From assembly GCA_017304505.1 (NCBI GenBank), contig JAFKKQ010000432.1:1-6057 (forward strand): a stretch of 6,057 bases of DNA. Reading direction: 5' to 3'. Source of the stretch: Hyphomicrobiales bacterium. GTDB lineage: Bacteria > Pseudomonadota > Alphaproteobacteria > Rhizobiales > Xanthobacteraceae. A program made the translations under genes and the position numbers. The notes under the pieces are model-generated. The model was not told the DNA's origin and did not search any database. It saw only the letters and a program-made list of their open reading frames with translations. This document shows, one piece after another, positions 1-4,872 of this stretch. The first letter of the stretch is position 1; each line of letters begins with the position of its first letter.

Positions 1-313
1 GACCTGCCGACCGGCCGGCGCCCGGAATCGAGGCCGGCGGCCGCATCGACTCGTCGAAATAGCCGAGCGCCTGACTCTCGCCCAGTTCGGAGATCTTCAG
101 CGGAAAGTCCATGCCGCAGACGCCGGCACCCTCCACCGGCGAAATCTTGACGACGCCGGGGCCTTCGCGGACCGTGCCGGAGTTGAGGCACGCAAGCTCA
201 GCCTCGCGCCGCCACGGCGCGCGCTCGGCGTATTGCAGGAAACTGCGTCCGCATCCGGCCAGGGTCACCAGGATCACGGAGCCGCCGATCAACCAACGCA
301 CGCGACGCGACAT
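1..313 (-). CDS. Extensin family protein, putative lipoprotein (partial, N-terminal 104 residues)
   Basis: Reading the minus strand from the ATG at 313 gives an open frame that runs off the left edge. An in-frame stop at 338-340 and the absence of another start codon fix this start. Residues 5-21 form a short hydrophobic export signal ending in a lipobox, T-L-A-G-C, with Cys21 as the probable lipidation site, so the product is likely an envelope lipoprotein. The mature part carries the pattern of the bacterial extensin-like C-terminal domain family: E-L-A-C-L-N-S-G-T-V (39-48), then a Pro/Gly-rich link, then G-V-C-G-M-D-F-P-L-K-I-S-E-L-G-E (64-79). Cys42 and Cys66 could form a disulfide. In this family the rest of the domain, with further Cys and His residues, lies further on, outside the window. 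The biochemical role of these proteins is not established. The gene diverges from the amidase, and its ribosome site is weak. Family assignment is from recognised motifs only. Confidence 0.8.
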   Translation of the reverse strand, partial: MSRRVRWLIGGSVILVTLAGCGRSFLQYAERAPWRREAELACLNSGTVREGPGVVKISPVEGAGVCGMDFPLKISELGESQALGYFDESMRPPASIPGAGRSAG

Positions 314-520
314 GCGCGGACAATGCGAACAATCCCGTTAAAGAGTCTTCAATGCTAACCGCGCGGGTATGGTGAACGGATGGTATCCGCGGGCCTTGAT
401 CCGCCGACGCCTTCGGGCCACAACATTCCCGCGACGCCGGGGCACGGGAATGGAACGCAAGACCAACAAGACCGACAAAACTCAAGTGACAATCGCAACC
501 GCAATGAACGGCGCCGCGTA
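314..520. promoter_or_regulatory. Divergent intergenic region between extensin-like gene and amidase
   Basis: These 207 bases separate two divergent genes and must hold both promoters, but I could not pick convincing -35/-10 pairs. One structure is visible: CATTCCCG (424-431) and CGGGAATG (445-452) form an 8-bp inverted repeat with a 13-base spacer, in what would be the amidase leader. The amidase frame is open upstream from an ATG at 380, but the 47 codons this adds are low-complexity, rich in Asn, Arg and Gln, and unlike the start of an amidase. Confidence 0.4.
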
Positions 521-1786
521 ATGTTGTCCGCCCTCGATCTCGCCCGCCGCATCGAGGCCGGCGAACTGACGCCTGCGCAACTGATCGAACAATGCGCCGA
601 GGCCATCGCCAAACGCGAAGGCGAGATCGGCGCCTTCGTCAATCTCGACGTCGATGGCGCGCGCAAGGCAGCCGCCGCCGATGGTATCGGGTCGAAGCCG
701 CTGCGCGGCCTGCCGGTGGCGCTGAAGGACATCTTCGACACCGCGGACATGCCGACCGAGTACGGCTCCAAGGTCTATCCGAATTATCGGCCGAAGGCGG
801 ACGCCTCGCTGGTGGCGATGATCCGGCGCGCCGGCGGCATCGCGTTCGGCAAGACCGTCACCACCGAATTCGCCCATACCGATCCGGGCAAGACGCGCAA
901 TCCGCACAACCTCGCGCATACGCCGGGCGGCTCGTCGTCGGGCTCGGCGGCCGCCGTCGCGGCGGGCTTCGTGCCGGTCGCGACCGGCAGCCAGACCGGC
1001 GGCTCGGTGATCCGGCCGGCGAGTTTCTGCGGCGTTGCGGGCTTCAAGCCGTCCTACCGGCTGCTGCCGACCATCGGCATGAAATGCGTGTCCTGGCACC
1101 TCGACACCGCCGGCCTGTTCGCCGCGACCGTTGCCGACGTCGCTTATGCCGCGGCCACAATCGGCGACCGCGACCTGCGCGTCGACCGTGGATCGCCGGC
1201 CTCGCCGCGGATCGGCGTGTTGCGGGAGCACCCGTGGCCATCGGCCTCGACCGACATAAGCGCGGCGCTCGACACCGCGGCGCGGGCCGCCGGCGCGGCG
1301 ATGGCGCGGGTGAAGGACATCCGGCTGCCGCCGGTCCTTGCGGCGGCGTTCCGCGCGCACGCCACGATCCACAGCTACGAGACGGCGCGCTCGCTTGCCT
1401 CCGAATACGAGCGTTCGAAGGATCTGCTCGGCAGGGGCATCCGCGAACTGATCGAGGCCGGCTGGGCGGTCACCGCCGACGCCTACGACGACGCCCGCCG
1501 CACCACCAGCCAGGCTCGCCGCGCGCTCGCCGACATGATGGCCGACATCGACGTGATCCTCTCGCCCTCGGCGCCGGGCGCCGCGCCGAAGGGACTGACG
1601 TCGACCGGCAACTCGACCTTCAACCGGCTATGGACCTTGATGGGTACGCCGTGCGTGAACGTGCCGGGACTCACCGATCACAGCGGCTTGCCGCTCGGCG
1701 TTCAGGTCATCGGCCGGTTCGGCACCGACCGCGCGACGCTTGAGGCGGCCTTGTTCGTCGAATCGGCGCTGGCCCGGCGGGACTGA
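521..1786 (+). CDS. Amidase (amidase signature family), 421 aa
   Basis: This is a cytoplasmic amidase-signature hydrolase that cleaves a C-N amide bond through a Ser-cisSer-Lys triad. The triad is visible: Lys69 in P-V-A-L-K-D, Ser138 in G-G-S-S-S-G-S (136-142), and the nucleophile Ser162 in T-G-G-S-V-I-R-P-A. The 24-residue gap from Ser138 to Ser162 equals that in fatty acid amide hydrolase. Further family marks are F-C-G-V-A-G-F-K-P-S (169-178), D-V-I-L-S-P-S (344-350), M-G-T-P-C-V-N-V-P-G (374-383) and L-P-L-G-V-Q-V-I-G (390-398). The usual second Gly of GGSSGGS is Ser here. I chose ATG 521 because the helix L-S-A-L-D-L-A-R-R that opens the family follows at once; an in-frame ATG at 380 would add 47 unlikely residues. 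No clear Shine-Dalgarno site precedes 521. At 421 residues it is shorter than typical GatA (about 490), and no gatB or gatC is nearby, so a stand-alone amidase is favoured. The substrate cannot be told. Confidence 0.9.
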   Translation: MLSALDLARRIEAGELTPAQLIEQCAEAIAKREGEIGAFVNLDVDGARKAAAADGIGSKPLRGLPVALKDIFDTADMPTEYGSKVYPNYRPKADASLVAMIRRAGGIAFGKTVTTEFAHTDPGKTRNPHNLAHTPGGSSSGSAAAVAAGFVPVATGSQTGGSVIRPASFCGVAGFKPSYRLLPTIGMKCVSWHLDTAGLFAATVADVAYAAATIGDRDLRVDRGSPASPRIGVLREHPWPSASTDISAALDTAARAAGAAMARVKDIRLPPVLAAAFRAHATIHSYETARSLASEYERSKDLLGRGIRELIEAGWAVTADAYDDARRTTSQARRALADMMADIDVILSPSAPGAAPKGLTSTGNSTFNRLWTLMGTPCVNVPGLTDHSGLPLGVQVIGRFGTDRATLEAALFVESALARRD

Positions 1787-2017
1787 AATCGGCGCATAAT
1801 TTCTCGCTCCGGTTGCATATTCCCAGAAAAATTTTCAGCGCGTGCATCGCACACGGTGCCGCTTTGCCCGCCCAATATCCGGCTTTTATGAGGAAATACA
1901 TATCGTTATGTCGGAATGCCATTTCGGGGAACGGTTTTGCAATGCAGCACGTTTGCCCCTTCGGACTAAAGGAGGGGTCTGCTAGATTCTTGGTGCTCGA
2001 ACTGAGGGAGGCCAACA
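1787..2017. other. Intergenic region downstream of amidase, AT-richer leader of a small gene
   Basis: I see no coding region here that I believe. The first half is AT-richer than its neighbours, with a short dyad ACATA-TCGT-TATGT (1898-1911). No terminator hairpin with a T-run follows the amidase stop, so amidase transcription may continue into this stretch. The right half holds an EcfG-type promoter candidate and a strong ribosome site, both described separately. Confidence 0.5.
1928..1953 (+). promoter_or_regulatory. Candidate EcfG (general stress response sigma factor) promoter, GGAAC-N17-CGTT
   Basis: GGAAC at 1928-1932 and CGTT at 1950-1953 are separated by exactly 17 bases. This matches the promoter described for the alphaproteobacterial general stress sigma factor (GGAAC-N16-17-CGTT; EcfG, RpoE2 and SigT in different genera). 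Transcription would start near 1960, about 58 bases before the small GTG-initiated gene at 2018, in the right orientation. The match to both elements is complete, but short motifs can occur by chance. A weaker housekeeping-like alternative is TTCGGA (1960-1965), 17 bases, TAGATT (1983-1988). Confidence 0.55.
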
Positions 2018-2101
2018 GTGGACCTGACCTTGAGACTCAATCTCCTCGCGGTGTGCGCGGCGATCGCTTTCGTCAGCGCGGTTCTGCTGGGCGCATTTTG
2101 A
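2018..2101 (+). CDS. 27-residue small single-pass membrane protein, hypothetical
   Basis: A GTG at 2018 is preceded by a strong Shine-Dalgarno run, GAGGGAGG (2004-2011), with six bases between them. It opens a 27-codon frame ending in TGA at 2099-2101. The peptide starts M-D-L-T-L-R-L-N and continues with an unbroken hydrophobic stretch from Leu9 to Phe27 (L-L-A-V-C-A-A-I-A-F, V-S-A-V-L-L-G-A-F), long enough for one membrane helix. The single Arg6 lies before the helix, so the positive-inside rule puts the N-terminus in the cytoplasm. A hairpin and a rho-independent terminator follow within 90 bases and an EcfG-type promoter motif precedes it, so it looks like a complete monocistronic unit of about 220 bases. 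I recall similar very short membrane peptides in Rhizobiales but cannot confirm a family, and no function should be assigned. Alternatively the transcript acts as a small RNA and the frame is incidental. Confidence 0.65.
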   Translation: MDLTLRLNLLAVCAAIAFVSAVLLGAF

Positions 2102-2122
2102 GTTGAGGTTGCCCCTAAGATC

Positions 2123-2148
2123 GAACAGCCGTTAAACGGCTCACGTTC
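2123..2148 (+). other. Small hairpin between the membrane peptide gene and its terminator
   Basis: AGCCGT (2127-2132) and ACGGCT (2136-2141) form a perfect 6-bp stem with the loop TAA. Outer arms GAAC (2123-2126) and GTTC (2145-2148) can extend it across a CAC bulge. It lies 25 bases after the peptide stop codon and just upstream of the terminator. It may protect the 3' end of the short transcript or be a small-RNA domain. Confidence 0.5.
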
Positions 2149-2151
2149 CAG

Positions 2152-2186
2152 CACCGGAGGGCTTACCCCCTCCGGTGTTTTCGTTT
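2152..2186 (+). terminator. Rho-independent terminator of the small membrane peptide transcript
   Basis: CACCGGAGGG (2152-2161) pairs perfectly with CCCTCCGGTG (2168-2177) around a six-base loop, CTTACC. The stem is followed directly by TTTTCGTTTC. A ten-pair GC-rich stem with a T-rich tract on the plus strand is a textbook intrinsic terminator. It ends the transcript carrying the 27-codon gene. Confidence 0.88.
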
Positions 2187-2225
2187 CAGTGCGCTGACCG
2201 AAAACTCGCCCAAGAACTCGCCACT

Positions 2226-2330
2226 GTCATTCCGAACGCCACGACAGTGGCGATCCAGAATCCAGAGGCAAGCCTCTTGTTCGTGTCTGGATTCCGGGTT
2301 CGCTCGCTTAAGCGAGCGCCCCGGAATGAC
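2226..2330. repeat. Intergenic palindromic repeat element, copy 1 (two-hairpin type)
   Basis: The ends GTCATTCCG (2226-2234) and CGGAATGAC (2322-2330) are exact inverted repeats. Internal AATCCAGA (2259-2266) and TCTGGATT (2286-2293) mirror each other, with AGAGGC-AA-GCCTCT (2264-2277) between them. The right half is a strong hairpin: ATTCCGGG (2291-2298) and CCCGGAAT (2320-2327) enclose a perfect 18-base palindrome, CGCTCGCTTAAGCGAGCG (2301-2318). The left half has diverged: CGCCACTGTC (2219-2228) and GACAGTGGCG (2243-2252) form a 10-bp arm pair there. This organisation resembles the mosaic, MITE-like intergenic repeats common in Rhizobiales genomes. Peptides read from it (such as R-N-P-E-S-R) are not proteins. 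Confidence 0.8.
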
Positions 2331-2370
2331 GACCGAGAGGCTTTGCCGTTTCCAGGCGCAATGTTTTCGC

Positions 2371-2466
2371 CCGGTCATTCCGGGCCGGCTGGCAGCCGGA
2401 CCCGGAATCCAGAGGCGGATTCAGAACCCGTTTCTAGATTCCGGCTCGCGCGCCCGGAATGACCGG
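2371..2466. repeat. Intergenic palindromic repeat element, copy 2 (two-hairpin type)
   Basis: Perfect 14-base terminal inverted repeats, CCGGTCATTCCGGG (2371-2384) and CCCGGAATGACCGG (2453-2466), bound this copy. Its left hairpin is ATTCCGGG (2377-2384) with CCCGGAAT (2401-2408), enclosing CCGGCT-GGC-AGCCGG (2385-2399) plus one A. Its right half has ATTCCGG (2438-2444) pairing with CCGGAAT (2454-2460). AATCCAGA (2406-2413) is mirrored by TCTAGATT with one mismatch. It shares ends and inner motifs with copy 1 in the same order, 40 bases away. The element ends 13 bases from the metF stop codon, so its hairpins are placed to end or stabilise the metF transcript. Confidence 0.8.
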
Positions 2467-2479
2467 ACCCTGCCGGATT

Positions 2480-3349
2480 TCACGCCGCCTGCTTCACCAT
2501 CGGACGCAGGCCCAGCATGTGGCAGATCGCGTAGACCAGGTCGGCGCGGTTCATCGTGTAGAAGTGGAAATCGGTGATCCCCTGCCCGACGAGATCGAGC
2601 ACCTGCTCGGCCGCCACCGCCGCGGCCACGAGCTTGCGGGTCGCCACATCGTCGTCGAGCCCGTCGAAACGCTCGGCGAGCCAGCGCGGCACCGACGCGC
2701 CGCAACGCCCGGCAAAGCTCTTGGTCTGCTTGAAGTTCTGCACCGGCAGGATGCCCGGCACGACCGGAACGTTGATGCCGCGCGCGCGCACCCGGTCGAG
2801 ATAGCGGAAATAGTGGTCGTTCTCGAAAAAGAACTGGGTGATCGCGCGGTCCGCCCCGGCATCGACCTTGGCCTTCAGCATGTCGATATCGGCGTCGACC
2901 GACGGGCTATCCGGGTGCTTCTCGGGGTAGGCCGCGACCGACACGTCCATGTCGGTGGCGCACTTGATGCCATCGACCAGATCGGCGGCGTTGCGATAGC
3001 CGCCCGGATGCGGCGCGTAGCGCTCCCCGGCTCCGCCGGTGGGATCGCCGCGCAGCGCCACGATATGGCGCACGCCGGCATCCCGATAGGAGCGGATCAC
3101 AGCATCGACCTCGCCGCGCGTCGCCGCCACGCAAGTCAGATGCGCGGCCGGCATCAGCGCCGTCTCAGTCGCGATCCGGCGCACCGTGGAATGCGTGCGC
3201 TCCAGCGTCGAGCCGCCCGCTCCGTAGGTGACGGAGACGAAGCTCGGCGCAATCGGCTCGAGCCGGCCGATCGCCTCCCAGAGCGTTTGCTCCATCTCCG
3301 CGGTCTTGGGCGGAAAGAATTCGAACGAAACCCGGATCCCTGGTCTCAT
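2480..3349 (-). CDS. metF: Methylenetetrahydrofolate reductase, 289 aa
   Basis: This FAD enzyme of the cytoplasm reduces 5,10-methylenetetrahydrofolate to 5-methyltetrahydrofolate, the methyl donor for methionine synthase. The protein is full length (E. coli MetF is 296 residues) and forms one TIM-barrel domain. Visible marks are the opening V-S-F-E-F-F-P-P, with Glu10 matching the catalytic Glu28 of E. coli; S-V-T-Y-G-A-G-G-S-T (39-48); H-L-T-C-V (70-74); A-L-R-G-D-P (98-103), with Asp102 matching Asp120; A-A-Y-P-E-K-H-P (139-146); and I-T-Q-F-F-F (170-175), with Gln172 matching Gln183. The ATG at 3349 is chosen because it sits right before the conserved start. The frame stays open further upstream only as a shadow of the neighbouring gene. 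The start overlaps the regulator's stop by one base (TGATG), indicating translational coupling in a two-gene operon. No metH follows; a palindromic repeat does. Confidence 0.97.
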   Translation of the reverse strand: MRPGIRVSFEFFPPKTAEMEQTLWEAIGRLEPIAPSFVSVTYGAGGSTLERTHSTVRRIATETALMPAAHLTCVAATRGEVDAVIRSYRDAGVRHIVALRGDPTGGAGERYAPHPGGYRNAADLVDGIKCATDMDVSVAAYPEKHPDSPSVDADIDMLKAKVDAGADRAITQFFFENDHYFRYLDRVRARGINVPVVPGILPVQNFKQTKSFAGRCGASVPRWLAERFDGLDDDVATRKLVAAAVAAEQVLDLVGQGITDFHFYTMNRADLVYAICHMLGLRPMVKQAA

Positions 3350-4350
3350 CAGGCAACCTCTCGCACATCGTTGGCGATTTGGATTCTCGTGTCGCGCGCC
3401 AGCCACAACGACACCGCGATGATGCCGTCCGAGCCCGGCTCCGGCGGCAGGCTCTTGTGCATCGTGACGTCGAGGCCGGCGGCGCCAAGCCATTGCGTCA
3501 CCGTCTCGGGCGTGAAACCCAGGCGACGATGGGCGTGCTCCTCGCGCAGGAATTCGAGATCGTGCGGCGCGAAGTCGACCACCAGAAGCCGGCCGCCCGG
3601 CGCCAGCACGCGCGCCGCTTCGTGAATCGCGCGGCCGCCGTCGTCGAGGAAGTGCAGCACCTGATGAATGATGACGACATCGAACGAGCCGGCCGGCACC
3701 GCGAGATCGTAGATGTCGCCCTGCCGCACGCTGCAATGGCGCAGGCCGGCGCGCTCGATGCGCGCGCGCGCCAGGAGCAGCATGTCGAGCGAAAGGTCGA
3801 CACCCAGCCCGCGCTCGACCTCGGGACCGAACATTTCGAGGATGCGGCCGGTGCCGGTGCCCAGATCGAGCAGCGAGCGGAACGGCCGGTCGGCCAGCGC
3901 GTCGCGGATCGCGCCCTCGACCGCTTCGTCGGCGACGTGAAGCTGGCGGATGCGATCCCATTCCGCCGCGTGCGCTCGGAAGTAATCCTGCGCGGCGGCG
4001 GCGCGCGCCGCCCGCACGGCGCTGAGCCGGTCGCGATCGCGTGCGATGATCGGGTCGTGCGGATCGAGCCGCGCGATCAGCGCGCGCGCCAGTTCGGCGT
4101 TGCCGCCCGCTTCGGCGAGGCGGAAGAACGCCCAGGCCCCTTCGCGGAAACGCTCAACCAACCCGGCCTCGACCAGGAGCCGGAGGTGGCGCGAAATGCG
4201 CGGCTGCGACTGGCGCAGAATGTCGGTCAGGTCGGACACGGTCAGTTCGGCTTCGCCGACAAGCGCGAGGATGCGCAGCCGCGTCTCCTCGCCCGCCGCC
4301 TTCAAGGCGGCATTGAGGGAGTCGAACGACAGATAGGCGGCCTGGTTCAT
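3349..4350 (-). CDS. sahR: ArsR-family HTH regulator fused to SAM-dependent methyltransferase domain (SahR-like), 333 aa
   Basis: The N-terminal part (about residues 8-85) is an ArsR winged helix, with recognition helix S-Q-P-R-I-S-R-H-L-R-L-L (48-59) and wing near 66-78. The metal site of classical ArsR, E-L-C-V-C-D-L, reads E-L-T-V-S-D-L here (35-41), so both ligand Cys are gone and metal sensing is unlikely. Residues about 120-320 are a class I methyltransferase fold: motif I L-L-D-L-G-T-G-T-G-R (160-169), acidic Asp185 in G-V-D-L-S, G-D-I-Y-D-L (211-216) and V-L-A-P-G-G-R-L-L-V-V-D (248-259). The fusion, its coupling to metF and the palindrome upstream fit SahR, the repressor of methionine-cycle genes that responds to S-adenosylhomocysteine. 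That assignment is inference. The domain may bind SAM/SAH as effector rather than methylate anything. ATG 4350 was chosen over the longer frame from 4428, which would read through the operator and promoter. The ribosome site is weak. The symbol is used by analogy. Confidence 0.85.
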   Translation of the reverse strand: MNQAAYLSFDSLNAALKAAGEETRLRILALVGEAELTVSDLTDILRQSQPRISRHLRLLVEAGLVERFREGAWAFFRLAEAGGNAELARALIARLDPHDPIIARDRDRLSAVRAARAAAAQDYFRAHAAEWDRIRQLHVADEAVEGAIRDALADRPFRSLLDLGTGTGRILEMFGPEVERGLGVDLSLDMLLLARARIERAGLRHCSVRQGDIYDLAVPAGSFDVVIIHQVLHFLDDGGRAIHEAARVLAPGGRLLVVDFAPHDLEFLREEHAHRRLGFTPETVTQWLGAAGLDVTMHKSLPPEPGSDGIIAVSLWLARDTRIQIANDVREVA

Positions 4351-4363
4351 GGAATACGGCTCA

Positions 4364-4377
4364 TGGGATGTATCCCA
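4364..4377. promoter_or_regulatory. Short dyad TGGGAT-GT-ATCCCA in the regulator leader
   Basis: Six-base perfect arms with a two-base spacer lie between the 18-base palindrome and the regulator start codon. The spacer is too short for a comfortable RNA hairpin, so a second protein-binding half-site pair is possible. It could also be chance. Confidence 0.3.
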
Positions 4378-4380
4378 CCA

Positions 4381-4398
4381 TATAAAGATATCTTTATA
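4381..4398. promoter_or_regulatory. Perfect 18-base operator palindrome (SahR-type) controlling the regulator-metF operon
   Basis: TATAAAGATATCTTTATA is its own reverse complement over all 18 bases, in a GC-rich background. It sits 30 bases upstream of the regulator start. On the minus strand it overlaps the only promoter-like sequences: TATAAA preceded by TTGCCT at a 15-base spacing, or TTTATA preceded by TTGGCC at 18. Binding here would block RNA polymerase, which fits autorepression. AT-rich AAAGATATCTTT-type palindromes are what I recall for SahR sites in Proteobacteria; the exact consensus was not checked. Confidence 0.8.
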
Positions 4399-4616
4399 CC
4401 TCGCGGCCAATGAAGGCAAGTGCGGCACCCGCAGGTGGGTGCCGCACCCGCAGGTGCCATGTCCGCGCTCGACGCGGACAACGATTGGAGAGAGCTGGCA
4501 GGCTTGGTAATCTTACCGGATAACACTACTTTTAATTGAAAATATACAATCACACAATCAAAGATAAGTTCGCCTCCGTCGGGACAATGACGCCCCGAAA
4601 TTGATGGAGGAACACC
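4399..4616. other. Divergent intergenic region: GC-rich half then AT-rich half
   Basis: The left part holds a GC-rich repeat and hairpin, listed separately. From about 4500 to 4565 the sequence turns AT-rich and probably contains the promoter of the small plus-strand gene. A weak candidate is TTGGTA (4505-4510), 16 bases, TACTTT (4527-4532). GGTAA-TC-TTACC (4506-4517) is a small dyad overlapping that -35. A strong ribosome site, GGAGG (4606-4610), lies six bases before ATG 4617. Confidence 0.4.
4420..4457. repeat. Overlapping GC-rich hairpin and 13-base direct repeat
   Basis: GTGCGGCACCC (4420-4430) and GGGTGCCGCAC (4437-4447) form a perfect 11-bp stem with the loop GCAGGT. The same segment contains a direct repeat, GCACCCGCAGGTG, at 4425-4437 and 4444-4456 with a 19-base period. 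The second copy can form its own hairpin, GCACC-CGCA-GGTGC (4444-4457), which excludes the larger one. Neither strand has a T-run after the stem, so this is not a standard terminator. Confidence 0.6.
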
Positions 4617-4872
4617 ATGAAGCATCTCGTCATGATCGCCGCGGTTGGCGCGGCCCTGGTCTGCACACCGGCCTTCGCAGGCGGCAGGAACGCGCTCAAC
4701 ATCGGGCGGTCTGGTCGGCACGTTGCTCGGCTCGAACGGCCGCGGTCACGGCAGCACCGGCATCGCCACCAATATCAGCGTGACCACCGGCAAGAGCGGC
4801 GTGCTCGGTCTGCTGCTCGGCAACAGCCGCGGACACGGCGGATACGGCGGCAGCCATCACGGCGGCTGGTAA
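4617..4872 (+). pseudogene. Small secreted glycine-rich protein gene with an apparent one-base frameshift
   Basis: ATG 4617 follows a strong GGAGG site by six bases and opens M-K-H-L-V-M-I-A-A-V, with a signal peptide ending A-F-A at residues 19-21, before G-G-R-N-A-L-N-I. After codon 28 the frame turns into Arg/His/Gln-rich sequence to a stop at 4886, typical of a wrong frame in GC-rich DNA. Removing one G from the GGG at 4704-4706 joins the signal peptide to G-G-L-V-G-T-L-L-G-S and a Gly/His-rich end finishing H-H-G-G-W, with TAA at 4870-4872. The repaired protein has 84 residues, about 63 after cleavage, and would be periplasmic or surface-exposed. It has no Cys in the mature part. I do not recognise its family. 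Base usage matches the neighbours, so the break looks recent or is a sequencing error; +1 ribosomal slippage at ATC-GGG-C is a less likely alternative. It converges with the barrel gene. Confidence 0.7.

Noticed and set aside
482..1372. Minus-strand frame of 296 codons opposite the amidase
   Set aside because: It is an Arg-rich antisense shadow, and the plus strand has the full catalytic triad of the amidase family.
1968..1977. AAAGGAGGGG as a ribosome site for an upstream start (TTG near 1990)
   Set aside because: The spacing is about 12 bases and the frame it would open is the unconvincing 97-codon one. It may simply lie in the leader of the small peptide gene.
1813..2106. Plus-strand frame of 97 codons covering the EcfG motif and the 27-codon gene
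   Set aside because: It has no ribosome site, its composition is irregular, and it overlaps the better-supported 27-codon frame with its strong GAGGGAGG site.
2124..2149. Minus-strand EcfG-like motif, GGAAC with GTT after 18 bases
   Set aside because: The spacing is too long for the consensus, the bases belong to the hairpin before the terminator, and no gene starts downstream on that strand.
2163..2462. Two opposing open frames over the repeat region (minus 2163-2378, plus 2175-2462)
   Set aside because: Their peptides (with R-N-P-E-S-R and P-R-N-D type strings) are translations of the palindromic repeats, a common source of false genes in Rhizobiales.
2459..3625. Long plus-strand open frame of 388 codons opposite metF
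   Set aside because: It is the antisense shadow of metF, whose catalytic motifs are intact on the minus strand. The plus-strand product is His/Arg-rich and has no recognisable domain.
3350..3961. Upstream extension of the metF frame to 3961
   Set aside because: It lies wholly inside the regulator gene in another frame, is Arg/Pro-rich, and metF matches its family from the ATG at 3349.
3379..4413. Long plus-strand open frame of 344 codons opposite the ArsR-methyltransferase gene
   Set aside because: It is a shadow frame in high-GC DNA. The minus strand carries clear HTH and SAM-binding motifs.
4347..4721. Minus-strand frame of 124 codons across the divergent intergenic region
   Set aside because: It runs through the operator, the AT-rich promoter region and the signal-peptide gene, and has no domain-like sequence.
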